A stretch of 5,463 nt of DNA, taken from assembly GCA_003524365.1 (NCBI GenBank), contig DQHS01000348.1, positions 8,174 to 13,636 on the forward strand. Reading direction: 5' to 3'. The notes under the pieces are model-generated. The model was not told where the DNA came from. It worked only from the letters and a program-made list of their open reading frames with translations, and searched no databases. Source of the stretch: Cellvibrio sp. (GTDB lineage Bacteria > Pseudomonadota > Gammaproteobacteria > Pseudomonadales > Cellvibrionaceae). Position 1 is the first letter of the stretch. Each line of letters begins with the position of its first letter. Both the position numbers and the translations under genes were made by a program. Shown here piece by piece: positions 1-5,463 of the stretch.

Positions 1-99
1 CGGATGTGTGCTGTAGTCCGCCGCAGCGACAAAGCTGAAACTCAGGCCGGCTAAAACACTCAGGCATTTTTTGGAAAAACTGCGACAAAAAGACAACAT
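1..99 (-). CDS. Lytic transglycosylase, MltB/SltB type (5' end only, N-terminal 33 residues)
   Basis: The gene runs off the left edge of the window; only 33 codons are visible. The ATG at 99 is preceded by AAGAGG (104-109), a good ribosome binding site at a rather short distance of 4 bases. The peptide begins with a basic segment (MLSFCRSFSKKC), then a hydrophobic core, and ends in VAAA before DYSTHP. This reads as a Sec signal peptide with probable cleavage after residue 27 (AxA rule). There is no lipobox cysteine at the end of the core, so the product is probably soluble and periplasmic rather than a lipoprotein. A mature start of the DYS.HP kind is typical of the MltB family. In pseudomonads and enterics an MltB or SltB1 gene often follows rodA in this cluster. 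Such enzymes cleave the MurNAc-GlcNAc bond to leave a 1,6-anhydro end. The identification rests on position, the signal peptide and the short mature start; the catalytic domain lies outside the window. Confidence 0.72.
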   Translation of the reverse strand, partial: MLSFCRSFSKKCLSVLAGLSFSFVAAADYSTHP

Positions 100-121
100 A
101 AAACCTCTTGTTTAACGAGTT

Positions 122-151
122 TTCGCACCTAACAAAATCAGTAGGTACGAA
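122..151 (-). other. Hairpin directly after the rodA stop codon
   Basis: Two 10-base arms (122-131 and 142-151) face each other across a 10-base loop (132-141). On the minus-strand RNA all ten positions pair, with one G-U wobble; on the plus strand that position would be a C-A mismatch, so the fold fits the direction of transcription. The 5' arm starts at the base after the rodA TGA. No U-run follows, so it is not a standard intrinsic terminator. It may mark or stabilise an RNA 3' end, or lower expression of the transglycosylase gene downstream. The pairing is seen in the sequence; the role is inferred. Confidence 0.5.
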
Positions 152-1306
152 TCAGGCCTGGGGCGTCATTACCCGTTTTTTCTCGGTGGAGATCGCCATT
201 AAAAGTCCAAAGCCGGCAAAGAGCGCAACAATTGCAGTGCCGCCTTGGCTAATCAGCGGCAAGGGTACACCGACCACCGGTAGCATGCCCGACACCATGC
301 CCATATTTACAAACACATAGACAAAAAAGGTGGAGCTAACAGCCGCCGCAAGCAAGCGCCCAAAACTGTTTTGTGAATTCACCGCAATCATCAAGCCGCG
401 AATAATCACCATGGCGTAAATTGTTAGCAGCAGTAGCACGCCAAGCAAACCAAACTCTTCTGACATTACCGCAATAATAAAATCGGTGTGACCTTCAGGG
501 AGGAAATCCAAGCGCGATTGAGTGCCTTCCATCCAGCCTTTGCCTGACAAACCGCCGGAGCCAATCGCGGTTTTGGACTGGATAATATTCCATCCGGTTC
601 CCAGTGGATCTTGCGTTGGGTCAAGCATGGTCAGTACCCGCTGACGCTGATAGTCATGCAGCATGTAATGCCAGATCGGCCAGAGGCTTGCGCCAAACAA
701 CACTACCGCTGCCGCAATATAACGCCAGAGCAGGCCGGCGAAAAATAGCACCATAATCCCCGAGGTGGCGACCAAAATAGAGGTGCCTAGATCCGGCTGT
801 TCAATAATTAGGGCGGTAGGCAAGCCAATTAATGCCAGCACCACCATCACGTGCATGAAACGCGGTGGTAAAAAGCCACGGCTGAGATAAGCTGCAACCG
901 CAATCGGCATGGCGAGCTTCATAATTTCCGACGGCTGAAAGCGAAAACCACCGATCTGCAACCAGCGCTGCGCACCCATAGCAACGTTACCAAAGATGGT
1001 AACCGCAACGAGCAGCAGCACCCCGCCAACATAGGCGAAGGGCGCCATGCGCCGCATAAACTCCACCGGAATTTGCGCGACGACAAACATCGTGACGTAG
1101 GCAATCATAAAAAAGGTGCCCTGCTTTTCAACGCTCGGCATGTGATGTCCACTGGCGCTGTAGAGCACTGTCAGGCCAATCACCGTGAGCAACATCAATA
1201 ACAGCAGCAAGAAAAAATCGATATGCAAGCGTTCGGCAAGACGGGCACGGCGACTAAATGCACTTGCCGCCTCGGGCATACGCCGCAGAAAATCTTGTTT
1301 ACTCAT
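152..1306 (-). CDS. rodA: RodA, SEDS-family peptidoglycan glycosyltransferase of the elongasome
   Basis: RodA (MrdB) is an inner-membrane enzyme that polymerises lipid II into glycan strands during lateral wall growth and works with PBP2. The 384-residue product has about ten hydrophobic segments, starting near residues 29-50 after a basic cytoplasmic N-terminus. Family motifs are clear: FQPSEIMK (123-130), EQPDLGTS (169-176), HDYQRQRV (217-224), DPLGTGWNIIQSKTAIGSGG (233-252), GHTDFIIAV (272-280) and GVPLPLISQGGT (346-357). Asp275 in HTDF matches the aspartate known to be essential in RodA proteins. One odd point is Gln354, where a tyrosine is usual (SYGG). Length is normal (about 370-385). 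The ATG at 1306 overlaps the end of mrdA by 8 bases and has an AGGAG site six bases upstream, inside mrdA, so the two are probably translated in a coupled way. FtsW is the main paralogue, but pairing with mrdA and the motif details favour RodA. Confidence 0.97.
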   Translation of the reverse strand: MSKQDFLRRMPEAASAFSRRARLAERLHIDFFLLLLLMLLTVIGLTVLYSASGHHMPSVEKQGTFFMIAYVTMFVVAQIPVEFMRRMAPFAYVGGVLLLVAVTIFGNVAMGAQRWLQIGGFRFQPSEIMKLAMPIAVAAYLSRGFLPPRFMHVMVVLALIGLPTALIIEQPDLGTSILVATSGIMVLFFAGLLWRYIAAAVVLFGASLWPIWHYMLHDYQRQRVLTMLDPTQDPLGTGWNIIQSKTAIGSGGLSGKGWMEGTQSRLDFLPEGHTDFIIAVMSEEFGLLGVLLLLTIYAMVIIRGLMIAVNSQNSFGRLLAAAVSSTFFVYVFVNMGMVSGMLPVVGVPLPLISQGGTAIVALFAGFGLLMAISTEKKRVMTPQA

Positions 1307-3332
1307 TGCCGGCTCCTGAGCCAGTGGTGGCAGCTCTCGATGAGGAAGATGCAGCTGCTTTCGCCGCTAACTCCGCTGCTTTGGCCTCGCGCGCGGCTTT
1401 ACGCTCGGCGATATAGTTATTGGCGCGTTTGATAATCGCCGCGTGGTGGAATCCCACCGGCGGGAAAAATTCATCCGCTTTGAGGTAGTAGCCGAGGATA
1501 TGGGCGTCCATCATTGCCCGCGCCACAGGTGCGGCCTGGCTCGATCCACCTTCTGCATTCTCCAACATCACCGCGACCGCGATTTGTGGTGCTTCAACCG
1601 GTGCGAAGGCGACAAACAGGGCGTGGTCCCGATGGCGCTCTTTTAGCAGCGCTGAGTTGTATTTGGCGTTTTGGGCGATTGCAACTACTTGTGCCGTTCC
1701 CGATTTGCCCGCCATGCGATATTCAGAGCGCTCAGATACCCGCCGCGCTGTGCCGCGCGCACCATGCATGACCTCTTCCATTCCCCCAATAATGGCATCC
1801 CAATATTCGGGCTTGGTGTCGAATATTTCCTCGATAATGGGCTCGTGTATTTGGTTGCCGATCTTCTGGATAAATTGTGGCCGATGGCGTACGCCGTGAT
1901 TGGCGATAGTGCTGGTCATCACTGCTAATTGCAGCGGGGTTGCGAGCATCATGCCCTGACCAATCGAAATGTTGATGGTGTCGCCGGGGTACCAAGCCTC
2001 GCGCCGCGCCGCTCGCTTCCACTCCCGCGATGGCCAAAGGCCTTTACGCTCGTGGGGGATATCAATGCCAGTCAAATCACCCAGCCCAAAATGGGCGCCA
2101 AACGGGCTGATGTTATCGATACCCATGCGGTTACCTAGATCCCAGAAATAGGTATCGCAAGATTCAGCGATACCCTTTTTAAGATTGACGCTACCATGGC
2201 CTCCACCCGTCGTCTTTAAAATCCAGTCGCGATAAATACGCGAACTTCCCTGCAAGGTATAAAAACCGCGATCCGCAATAGCTCGATCGACATCGGTAAA
2301 GCCTGTGTGTAATCCCGCTAAACCAATAATAGGTTTGATGGTTGAGCCGGGCGGATACTGCGCCTGTAAAAAGCGGTTAAATAGGGGGGTGTCTATATCG
2401 TCATTGAGGTTTTTGTAATCGCGATAGCCGATGCCTGTCACAAACAAATTAGGGTCAAAACCGGGATAACTAACCGCTGCCAAAACGCCACCCGTTTTGA
2501 CATCAATCGCCACTACCGCACCACGGCGACCGCGCATAGCAGCAACAGCAGTCTCTTGCAGGCGCGCATCCAAATGCAAGCGCAGGTCGCTACCCTGTCG
2601 GGAATCAATGCGATCCAAAATACGCATCACCCGACCACGTGCATTGGTCTCCACATTCTGGCTACCCACTTCACCCAGCAGCACATCTTCGTAGCTTGCC
2701 TCTATCCCATTTTTACCTATCGCATGGGTGCCGGAATATCGCCGCAACTGCTCGGGCGTAAACGCCTTCACATCCTTTTCGCTGATGCGCCCGGTATAGC
2801 CAATCACGTGGGCAAAGGTATCAGCATGGGGGTAATTACGGACCAGCTCGGCATTAACCTCAACGCCATCTAATAGGTGCTGGTTGACAGCAAGACGGGC
2901 AATTTCGTCTTCCGTGAGGCGATAACGTAAGGGGACGGGATCGAGATTATGGCGACGTTGCTTTTGGGCTTTGTAGAATTTACCCAAATCCGAGGGGGCA
3001 ATCTCCACCAAGGTTTTAAGCAGTTCGATGGTGTCATTGAGTTCAGTTGGATTTGCGCTGACGACCGAGAGAGTAAAGCTCGCTTTGTTATCAGCCAGCA
3101 GCGCGCCGGTGCGATCAAAAATCAAACCGCGCGTAGGCGGCACCGGTTGCACATGCACGCGGTTGCGATCCGATTGGGTCGCATATTCTTCGTAGTTGAC
3201 GATCTGTAAATCGTAATAGCGGTACACCAGCGTGGACGTCAACAACAGCATAAATACCGCCATCACCACGACGCGACTGCGAAATAATTTTGCCTCGCGC
3301 TGATGATCTTTAAACTGTTGGGCTTCTTGCAT
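1299..3332 (-). CDS. mrdA: Penicillin-binding protein 2, elongasome transpeptidase
   Basis: PBP2 is a class B PBP that crosslinks the glycan made by RodA during rod elongation; it is the target of mecillinam in enterics. The 677-residue protein has a short cytoplasmic N-terminus, one membrane anchor (about residues 19-38), a dimerisation/pedestal domain with the TRGLIFDRTG motif (67-76), and a transpeptidase domain from about residue 250. Catalytic motifs are complete: PGSTIKP with Ser330 and Lys333, SCD (391-393) as the SxN-type motif, and KSGTAQ (543-548). IGQG (457-460), also typical, is present. After the transpeptidase fold comes a basic, Ala-rich helix-like stretch and a Ser/Gly tail (about 635-677), which makes the protein roughly 30-45 residues longer than E. 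coli PBP2 (633). The ATG at 3332 is the only reasonable start: a TGA lies in frame 27 bases upstream and the next Met is residue 24 in the membrane anchor. No strong Shine-Dalgarno precedes it. It is followed by overlapping rodA. Confidence 0.97.
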   Translation of the reverse strand: MQEAQQFKDHQREAKLFRSRVVVMAVFMLLLTSTLVYRYYDLQIVNYEEYATQSDRNRVHVQPVPPTRGLIFDRTGALLADNKASFTLSVVSANPTELNDTIELLKTLVEIAPSDLGKFYKAQKQRRHNLDPVPLRYRLTEDEIARLAVNQHLLDGVEVNAELVRNYPHADTFAHVIGYTGRISEKDVKAFTPEQLRRYSGTHAIGKNGIEASYEDVLLGEVGSQNVETNARGRVMRILDRIDSRQGSDLRLHLDARLQETAVAAMRGRRGAVVAIDVKTGGVLAAVSYPGFDPNLFVTGIGYRDYKNLNDDIDTPLFNRFLQAQYPPGSTIKPIIGLAGLHTGFTDVDRAIADRGFYTLQGSSRIYRDWILKTTGGGHGSVNLKKGIAESCDTYFWDLGNRMGIDNISPFGAHFGLGDLTGIDIPHERKGLWPSREWKRAARREAWYPGDTINISIGQGMMLATPLQLAVMTSTIANHGVRHRPQFIQKIGNQIHEPIIEEIFDTKPEYWDAIIGGMEEVMHGARGTARRVSERSEYRMAGKSGTAQVVAIAQNAKYNSALLKERHRDHALFVAFAPVEAPQIAVAVMLENAEGGSSQAAPVARAMMDAHILGYYLKADEFFPPVGFHHAAIIKRANNYIAERKAAREAKAAELAAKAAASSSSRAATTGSGAGNE
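1313..1317 (-). promoter_or_regulatory. Ribosome binding site of rodA inside the mrdA 3' end
   Basis: AGGAG on the minus strand lies six bases before the rodA ATG and within the last codons of mrdA. It is the best Shine-Dalgarno sequence in the window and fixes the rodA start at 1306. Its place inside mrdA, together with the 8-base overlap (ATGAGTAA), implies that rodA is made with PBP2 from the same message. Confidence 0.8.
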
Positions 3333-3402
3333 GCTCGGGCCAGAAATTCGTGTAAATCAAGGTTGATGTTTTTTGTAAATTGATTGGGCACTGGCTAGAT
3401 AA
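3333..3402 (-). other. Intergenic gap between rlmH and mrdA
   Basis: These 70 bases separate the rlmH stop from the mrdA start. There is no convincing terminator hairpin and no strong Shine-Dalgarno site. On the minus strand ATTTACA occurs twice, 23 bases apart (3374-3380 and 3351-3357). The first copy contains TTTACA, which is close to a -35 box, but the hexamer 17 bases on is a poor -10 box. The gap is long enough for a mrdA promoter, but I cannot point to a good one, so read-through from upstream remains likely. Confidence 0.4.
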
Positions 3403-3879
3403 TTATTTGTGATACGGATGATTTTGCAAAATCGTACAGGCCCGATAAAGTTGCTCGATCACTAAAATGCGCACCAGTGGATGAGGCAAAGTGAGCGGTG
3501 AGAGCGACCACTTCACCGATGCCAAGGCCACACACGCCGGCGCCAAACCGTCAGGGCCGCCGATCAACAGTGAATAATTTGACCCGCTCATTTTCCAGCC
3601 CGCGAGATTTTCGGCGAGCTGTTCAGTGCTCCAGGGTTTGCCTTTGACCTCAAGTGCGATCACTTGTTCGTCTTTGCCGCCCTTTTCAATCACCGCGAGC
3701 ATCGCCTCGCCTTCTTTTTCCATCGCTTTGGCGATATCGCTATTTTTACTGCGCTGGGCGAGCGGCAATTCCACCATTTCTACCGTGACATCGCGCGGCA
3801 TACGCTTGGCGTATTCCGCATAGCCAGCTTCAACCCAGTCGGGCATTTTGGTGCCAACAGCAATAATGCGAATGCGCAT
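3403..3879 (-). CDS. rlmH: RlmH, 23S rRNA (pseudouridine-1915-N3) methyltransferase
   Basis: RlmH is a small SPOUT-class methyltransferase that acts as a homodimer. It uses S-adenosylmethionine to methylate N3 of pseudouridine 1915 in helix 69 of 23S rRNA, on assembled 70S ribosomes. The 158-residue product matches the family length (about 155) and shows its hallmarks: the N-terminal AVGTKMPDWV (7-16), GKPWST (80-85), the SAM-binding loop LLIGGPDGL (104-112), the knot segment SLSPLTLPHPLVR (125-137) and the C-terminal NHPYHK (153-158), whose Tyr-His end contributes to catalysis in the family. The ATG at 3879 gives the conserved start MRIRIIAVGT. It lies 12 bases after the rsfS stop, which is doubled in frame (TAA TAA). 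No Shine-Dalgarno site is apparent, so translation may depend on ribosomes finishing rsfS. The rsfS-rlmH pair is conserved across many bacteria. Confidence 0.97.
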   Translation of the reverse strand: MRIRIIAVGTKMPDWVEAGYAEYAKRMPRDVTVEMVELPLAQRSKNSDIAKAMEKEGEAMLAVIEKGGKDEQVIALEVKGKPWSTEQLAENLAGWKMSGSNYSLLIGGPDGLAPACVALASVKWSLSPLTLPHPLVRILVIEQLYRACTILQNHPYHK

Positions 3880-3891
3880 AGCGACTATTTA

Positions 3892-4239
3892 TTAACGATT
3901 AATCGGCTGGTCGCGATTAGCCGGTTTCATTGACCAGAGTTTTTCCAGTTCATAGTAGTCGCGCGCTTCCTGCTGCATTACATGTACAACGGTATCGCCG
4001 AAGTCGACCAGTACCCAATCGCCAGTATCCAGGCCTTCAATACCTAATGCGCGAAAGCCCGCTTTTTTAGTTTCTTCCACCAAATTTTCCGCGAGTGAGC
4101 GCGAGTGGCGATTAGAAGTACCGCTGGCAATAATCAGGGTGTCCATCACATCGGTGAGTTCGTGTACATCGAGCGTCACTATGTCTTTGCCTTTGAGGTT
4201 TTCAAGGGCGTTAATGATCGCTTGGTTTAAATCAGACAT
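3892..4239 (-). CDS. rsfS: RsfS, ribosomal silencing factor (YbeB/Iojap family)
   Basis: RsfS binds ribosomal protein uL14 (L14) on the 50S subunit and blocks joining with 30S, which lowers translation in stationary phase or starvation. The 115-residue product covers the whole family domain. It shows the opening helix, KGKDIVTLDV (16-25), the ASGTSNRHSRSLAE segment (38-51), DWVLVDFGDTVVHVM (74-88) and YYELEKLWS (95-103), all family signatures. It is about ten residues longer than E. coli RsfS (105), mostly as a short polar tail (KPANRDQPINR). The ATG at 4239 is preceded by TAGGTAAC, a modest Shine-Dalgarno site about seven bases away. Upstream is the AT-rich 84-base gap after nadD, where a promoter or RNA end could lie; downstream is rlmH after 12 bases. 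The function follows from family membership, which is clear. Confidence 0.96.
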   Translation of the reverse strand: MSDLNQAIINALENLKGKDIVTLDVHELTDVMDTLIIASGTSNRHSRSLAENLVEETKKAGFRALGIEGLDTGDWVLVDFGDTVVHVMQQEARDYYELEKLWSMKPANRDQPINR

Positions 4240-4296
4240 TCAGTTACCTATTAATAAAAATTCAAAAAAATAAAATGTAAAACGGTTATTTAAACA
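4240..4296 (-). other. AT-rich tract upstream of rsfS, possible weak promoter
   Basis: This tract has only about 10 G or C in 57 bases, far below the flanking genes. On the minus strand it contains TTTACA (4276-4281, close to a -35 box), a 17-base T-rich spacer and TTTATT (4253-4258, a weak -10 match). Transcription from there would begin almost at the rsfS ribosome binding site, leaving a very short leader, which argues against it being a normal promoter. The T-runs could instead help release RNA polymerase after nadD. I cannot decide between these readings from the sequence. Confidence 0.3.
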
Positions 4297-4323
4297 TGCG
4301 GCTTATTGATAACTACCACCGCA
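4297..4323 (-). other. Hairpin directly after the nadD stop codon
   Basis: TGCGGT (4318-4323) can pair with GCCGCA (4297-4302) on the minus-strand RNA: five Watson-Crick pairs and one G-U wobble, around a 15-base loop. It starts at the base after the nadD TAG. The T-rich stretch that would complete a terminator begins about 15 bases later rather than at the foot of the stem, so at best this is a weak or imperfect terminator between nadD and rsfS. The short stem makes chance pairing possible. Confidence 0.35.
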
Positions 4324-4959
4324 CTATTGATAGAGTTCATTCACGCGAATGTAATTCCAAACTGCATCAGGCACCAAAAATTGCGGCGACTTTCCCGCGT
4401 GAATTTGCGCGCGGATATCGGTAGCGGAGATAGGTATTAACCGCTGCTCCAACAACACAATGGCACCAGCTGCTTGCTGCGCAACCGCGTCAATGTCATG
4501 GCGATGCAGATTCAATAAATCCGCTACCGCGCCTGACTCCGGCAAAAACCAATCAGGACGCGTCACTACAACAATATGCGCTAGTTGCAGCAGCTGATCC
4601 CAGTTGTGCCAGCTATCAAGCATTGCAAAACTGTCCATTCCCATACACAAACACAGGCTGACCTGATCGCCCACTTCCGCGCGCAACTCGCATAGAGTGT
4701 CGTAAGTATAGGAAGGTTTATTGCGCTGCAACTCGCGCTTATCCATTTGCAATTCCGTGCAACCTTGCAGGGCAATCTCCAACATTTCCACTCGCTGGAT
4801 TGCACTCGCCCCCGGTGTAGGGCGATGCGGTGGCAAATAACATGGCAGCAAACGCATTTCATCCAGCTGCAGCTGCTGTTTTATTTCCAGCGCCATACGC
4901 AAATGCCCGATGTGGATCGGATCAAAAGTGCCGCCGAAAATACCTATGCGCTTGCGCAT
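4324..4959 (-). CDS. nadD: Nicotinate-nucleotide adenylyltransferase
   Basis: NadD joins nicotinate mononucleotide and ATP to form deamido-NAD and pyrophosphate, a cytoplasmic step shared by the de novo and salvage routes to NAD. The 211-residue length is normal (E. coli 213). The nucleotidyltransferase signature GGTFDPIHIGH (9-19) carries the ATP-binding HxGH. KPSYTYDTL (81-89), MGMDSFAMLDSWHNW (106-120) and the C-terminal PISATDIR (176-183, the ISxTxIR motif) are all in place and typical of NadD rather than of CoaD or NadR. The ATG at 4959 lies only 6 bases after the proA stop. The bases before it (ACCCCTC) resemble an anti-Shine-Dalgarno rather than a Shine-Dalgarno, so its translation probably relies on ribosomes ending proA. 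An upstream start is ruled out by how close the signature is to the N-terminus. A small hairpin follows the stop. Confidence 0.97.
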   Translation of the reverse strand: MRKRIGIFGGTFDPIHIGHLRMALEIKQQLQLDEMRLLPCYLPPHRPTPGASAIQRVEMLEIALQGCTELQMDKRELQRNKPSYTYDTLCELRAEVGDQVSLCLCMGMDSFAMLDSWHNWDQLLQLAHIVVVTRPDWFLPESGAVADLLNLHRHDIDAVAQQAAGAIVLLEQRLIPISATDIRAQIHAGKSPQFLVPDAVWNYIRVNELYQ

Positions 4960-4965
4960 GAGGGG

Positions 4966-5463
4966 TCAAGCACGGATATGTCCATCGCCAAACACTACCC
5001 ATTTTTGCGAGGTCAAACCTTCAAGACCAACCGGGCCGCGCGCGTGGATTTTGTCGGTGGAGATTCCGATCTCTGCGCCCAAACCGTATTCAAAGCCATC
5101 AGCAAAACGAGTCGAGGCATTAACCATGACAGAGGCAGAATCCACTTCGGTAATGAAACGGCGCGCGCGGGTGTAATCTTCGCTCACAATCGCGTCGGTA
5201 TGCTGCGAACTGTATTGATTGATGTGGGCAATGGCTTCATCCAAACCGGACACAATTTTGATCGACAAAATCGGCGCGAGATATTCCGTTGCCCAATCTT
5301 CTTCGGTCGCCACATTGGCACTGATCAGCTCGCGGGTTTTTTCATCACCGCGCAGCTCAACGCCTTTTTCGGCGTAGGCCGCCGCAAGGCGTGGCAGAAT
5401 TTGCGCAGCAACTTGCTCATGCACAAGCAAGGTTTCCATCGCGTTGCACACGCCGTAGCGGTG
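4966..5463 (-). CDS. proA: Gamma-glutamyl phosphate reductase (C-terminal part)
   Basis: ProA reduces gamma-glutamyl phosphate with NADPH to glutamate semialdehyde, the second step of proline synthesis from glutamate. The reading frame is open to the right edge, so the window holds the last 165 residues of a protein usually about 415-420 long. The fragment starts HRYGVCNAMETLLVH, which contains the catalytic cysteine (visible residue 6) of the aldehyde-dehydrogenase fold. Further family stretches are NASTRFADGFEYGLGAEIG (about 115-133), ARGPVGLEGLTSQKW and the ending DGHIRA, which matches the usual IRA terminus. A GTG at 5451 is an internal valine codon (the V of GVCNA), not a start. The stop at 4966-4968 is followed by nadD after 6 bases, so proA and nadD are likely on one message, as in many pseudomonads. 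Confidence 0.96.
   Translation of the reverse strand, partial: HRYGVCNAMETLLVHEQVAAQILPRLAAAYAEKGVELRGDEKTRELISANVATEEDWATEYLAPILSIKIVSGLDEAIAHINQYSSQHTDAIVSEDYTRARRFITEVDSASVMVNASTRFADGFEYGLGAEIGISTDKIHARGPVGLEGLTSQKWVVFGDGHIRA

Noticed and set aside
108..320. Plus-strand frame of 70 codons over the rodA 3' end
   Set aside because: It covers the post-stop hairpin and the conserved C-terminal part of rodA in antisense, and shows no protein features of its own.
1732..2037. Minus-strand frame of 101 codons inside mrdA in another frame
   Set aside because: It overlaps the transpeptidase region, where the PBP2 frame has all catalytic motifs; its composition is that of a shifted frame and it has no recognisable domain.
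2556..2873. Open frame of 105 codons on the plus strand opposite mrdA
   Set aside because: It lies wholly antisense to a strongly conserved PBP2 gene, has no recognisable domain, and is expected as a shadow of the coding strand. The other plus-strand frames in the window are of the same kind.
3351..3379. Possible mrdA promoter (TTTACA, 17 bases, TTTACA)
   Set aside because: The first hexamer is a fair -35 box, but the second matches a -10 box at only about three of six positions, so it is not better than chance in AT-rich DNA.
3896..3905. Perfect 10-base palindrome CGATTAATCG at the end of rsfS
   Set aside because: It lies in the last codons of rsfS and has no loop, so it cannot form an RNA hairpin; a single copy of this length gives no support for an operator.
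1..5463. A mobile element, defence system, CRISPR array or other new system
   Set aside because: All seven reading frames belong to a conserved housekeeping cluster in the expected order, gaps are short, and no direct repeats, integrase or transposase remnants, or unexplained coding stretches were seen.

Overview
The window looks like a stretch of a gammaproteobacterial chromosome. Every gene is on the minus strand. In transcription order (high to low coordinate) the layout is proA (3' part only), nadD, rsfS, rlmH, mrdA (PBP2), rodA, then the first 33 codons of a lytic transglycosylase of the MltB/SltB type. This is the well-known cluster seen in pseudomonads and relatives. The moderate G+C content with AT-rich gaps, and the style of the proteins, suggest a marine or soil member of the Pseudomonadales/Cellvibrionales, perhaps Cellvibrionaceae. 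That placement is an inference and the sequence alone does not prove it.

Region by region: 4966-5463 holds the C-terminal 165 residues of gamma-glutamyl phosphate reductase (proline synthesis), including the catalytic cysteine motif. After 6 bases, 4324-4959 is nadD (NAD synthesis). A gap of 84 bases (4240-4323) begins with a small hairpin right after the nadD stop and continues as a very AT-rich tract. Then come rsfS (3892-4239) and rlmH (3403-3879), 12 bases apart; both proteins act on the large ribosomal subunit. A gap of 70 bases leads to mrdA (1299-3332), which overlaps rodA (152-1306) by 8 bases. A 52-base gap with a 10-bp hairpin next to the rodA stop separates rodA from the start of the transglycosylase gene (1-99).

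Functionally there are two blocks: a housekeeping block (proline, NAD, ribosome maturation and silencing) and a cell-shape block. In the cell-shape block, RodA polymerises lipid II glycan, PBP2 crosslinks it, and the lytic transglycosylase cleaves glycan strands, as expected for the elongasome. The mrdA/rodA overlap fits the known one-to-one RodA-PBP2 complex. All genes appear intact, with their key motifs present.

I found no mobile element, CRISPR array, RNA gene or unknown coding region, and no evidence of an undescribed system. The points worth a second look are small: two hairpins abutting stop codons, an Ala/Ser-rich C-terminal tail on PBP2, an unusual glutamine in a conserved RodA motif, and several starts without a clear Shine-Dalgarno sequence.
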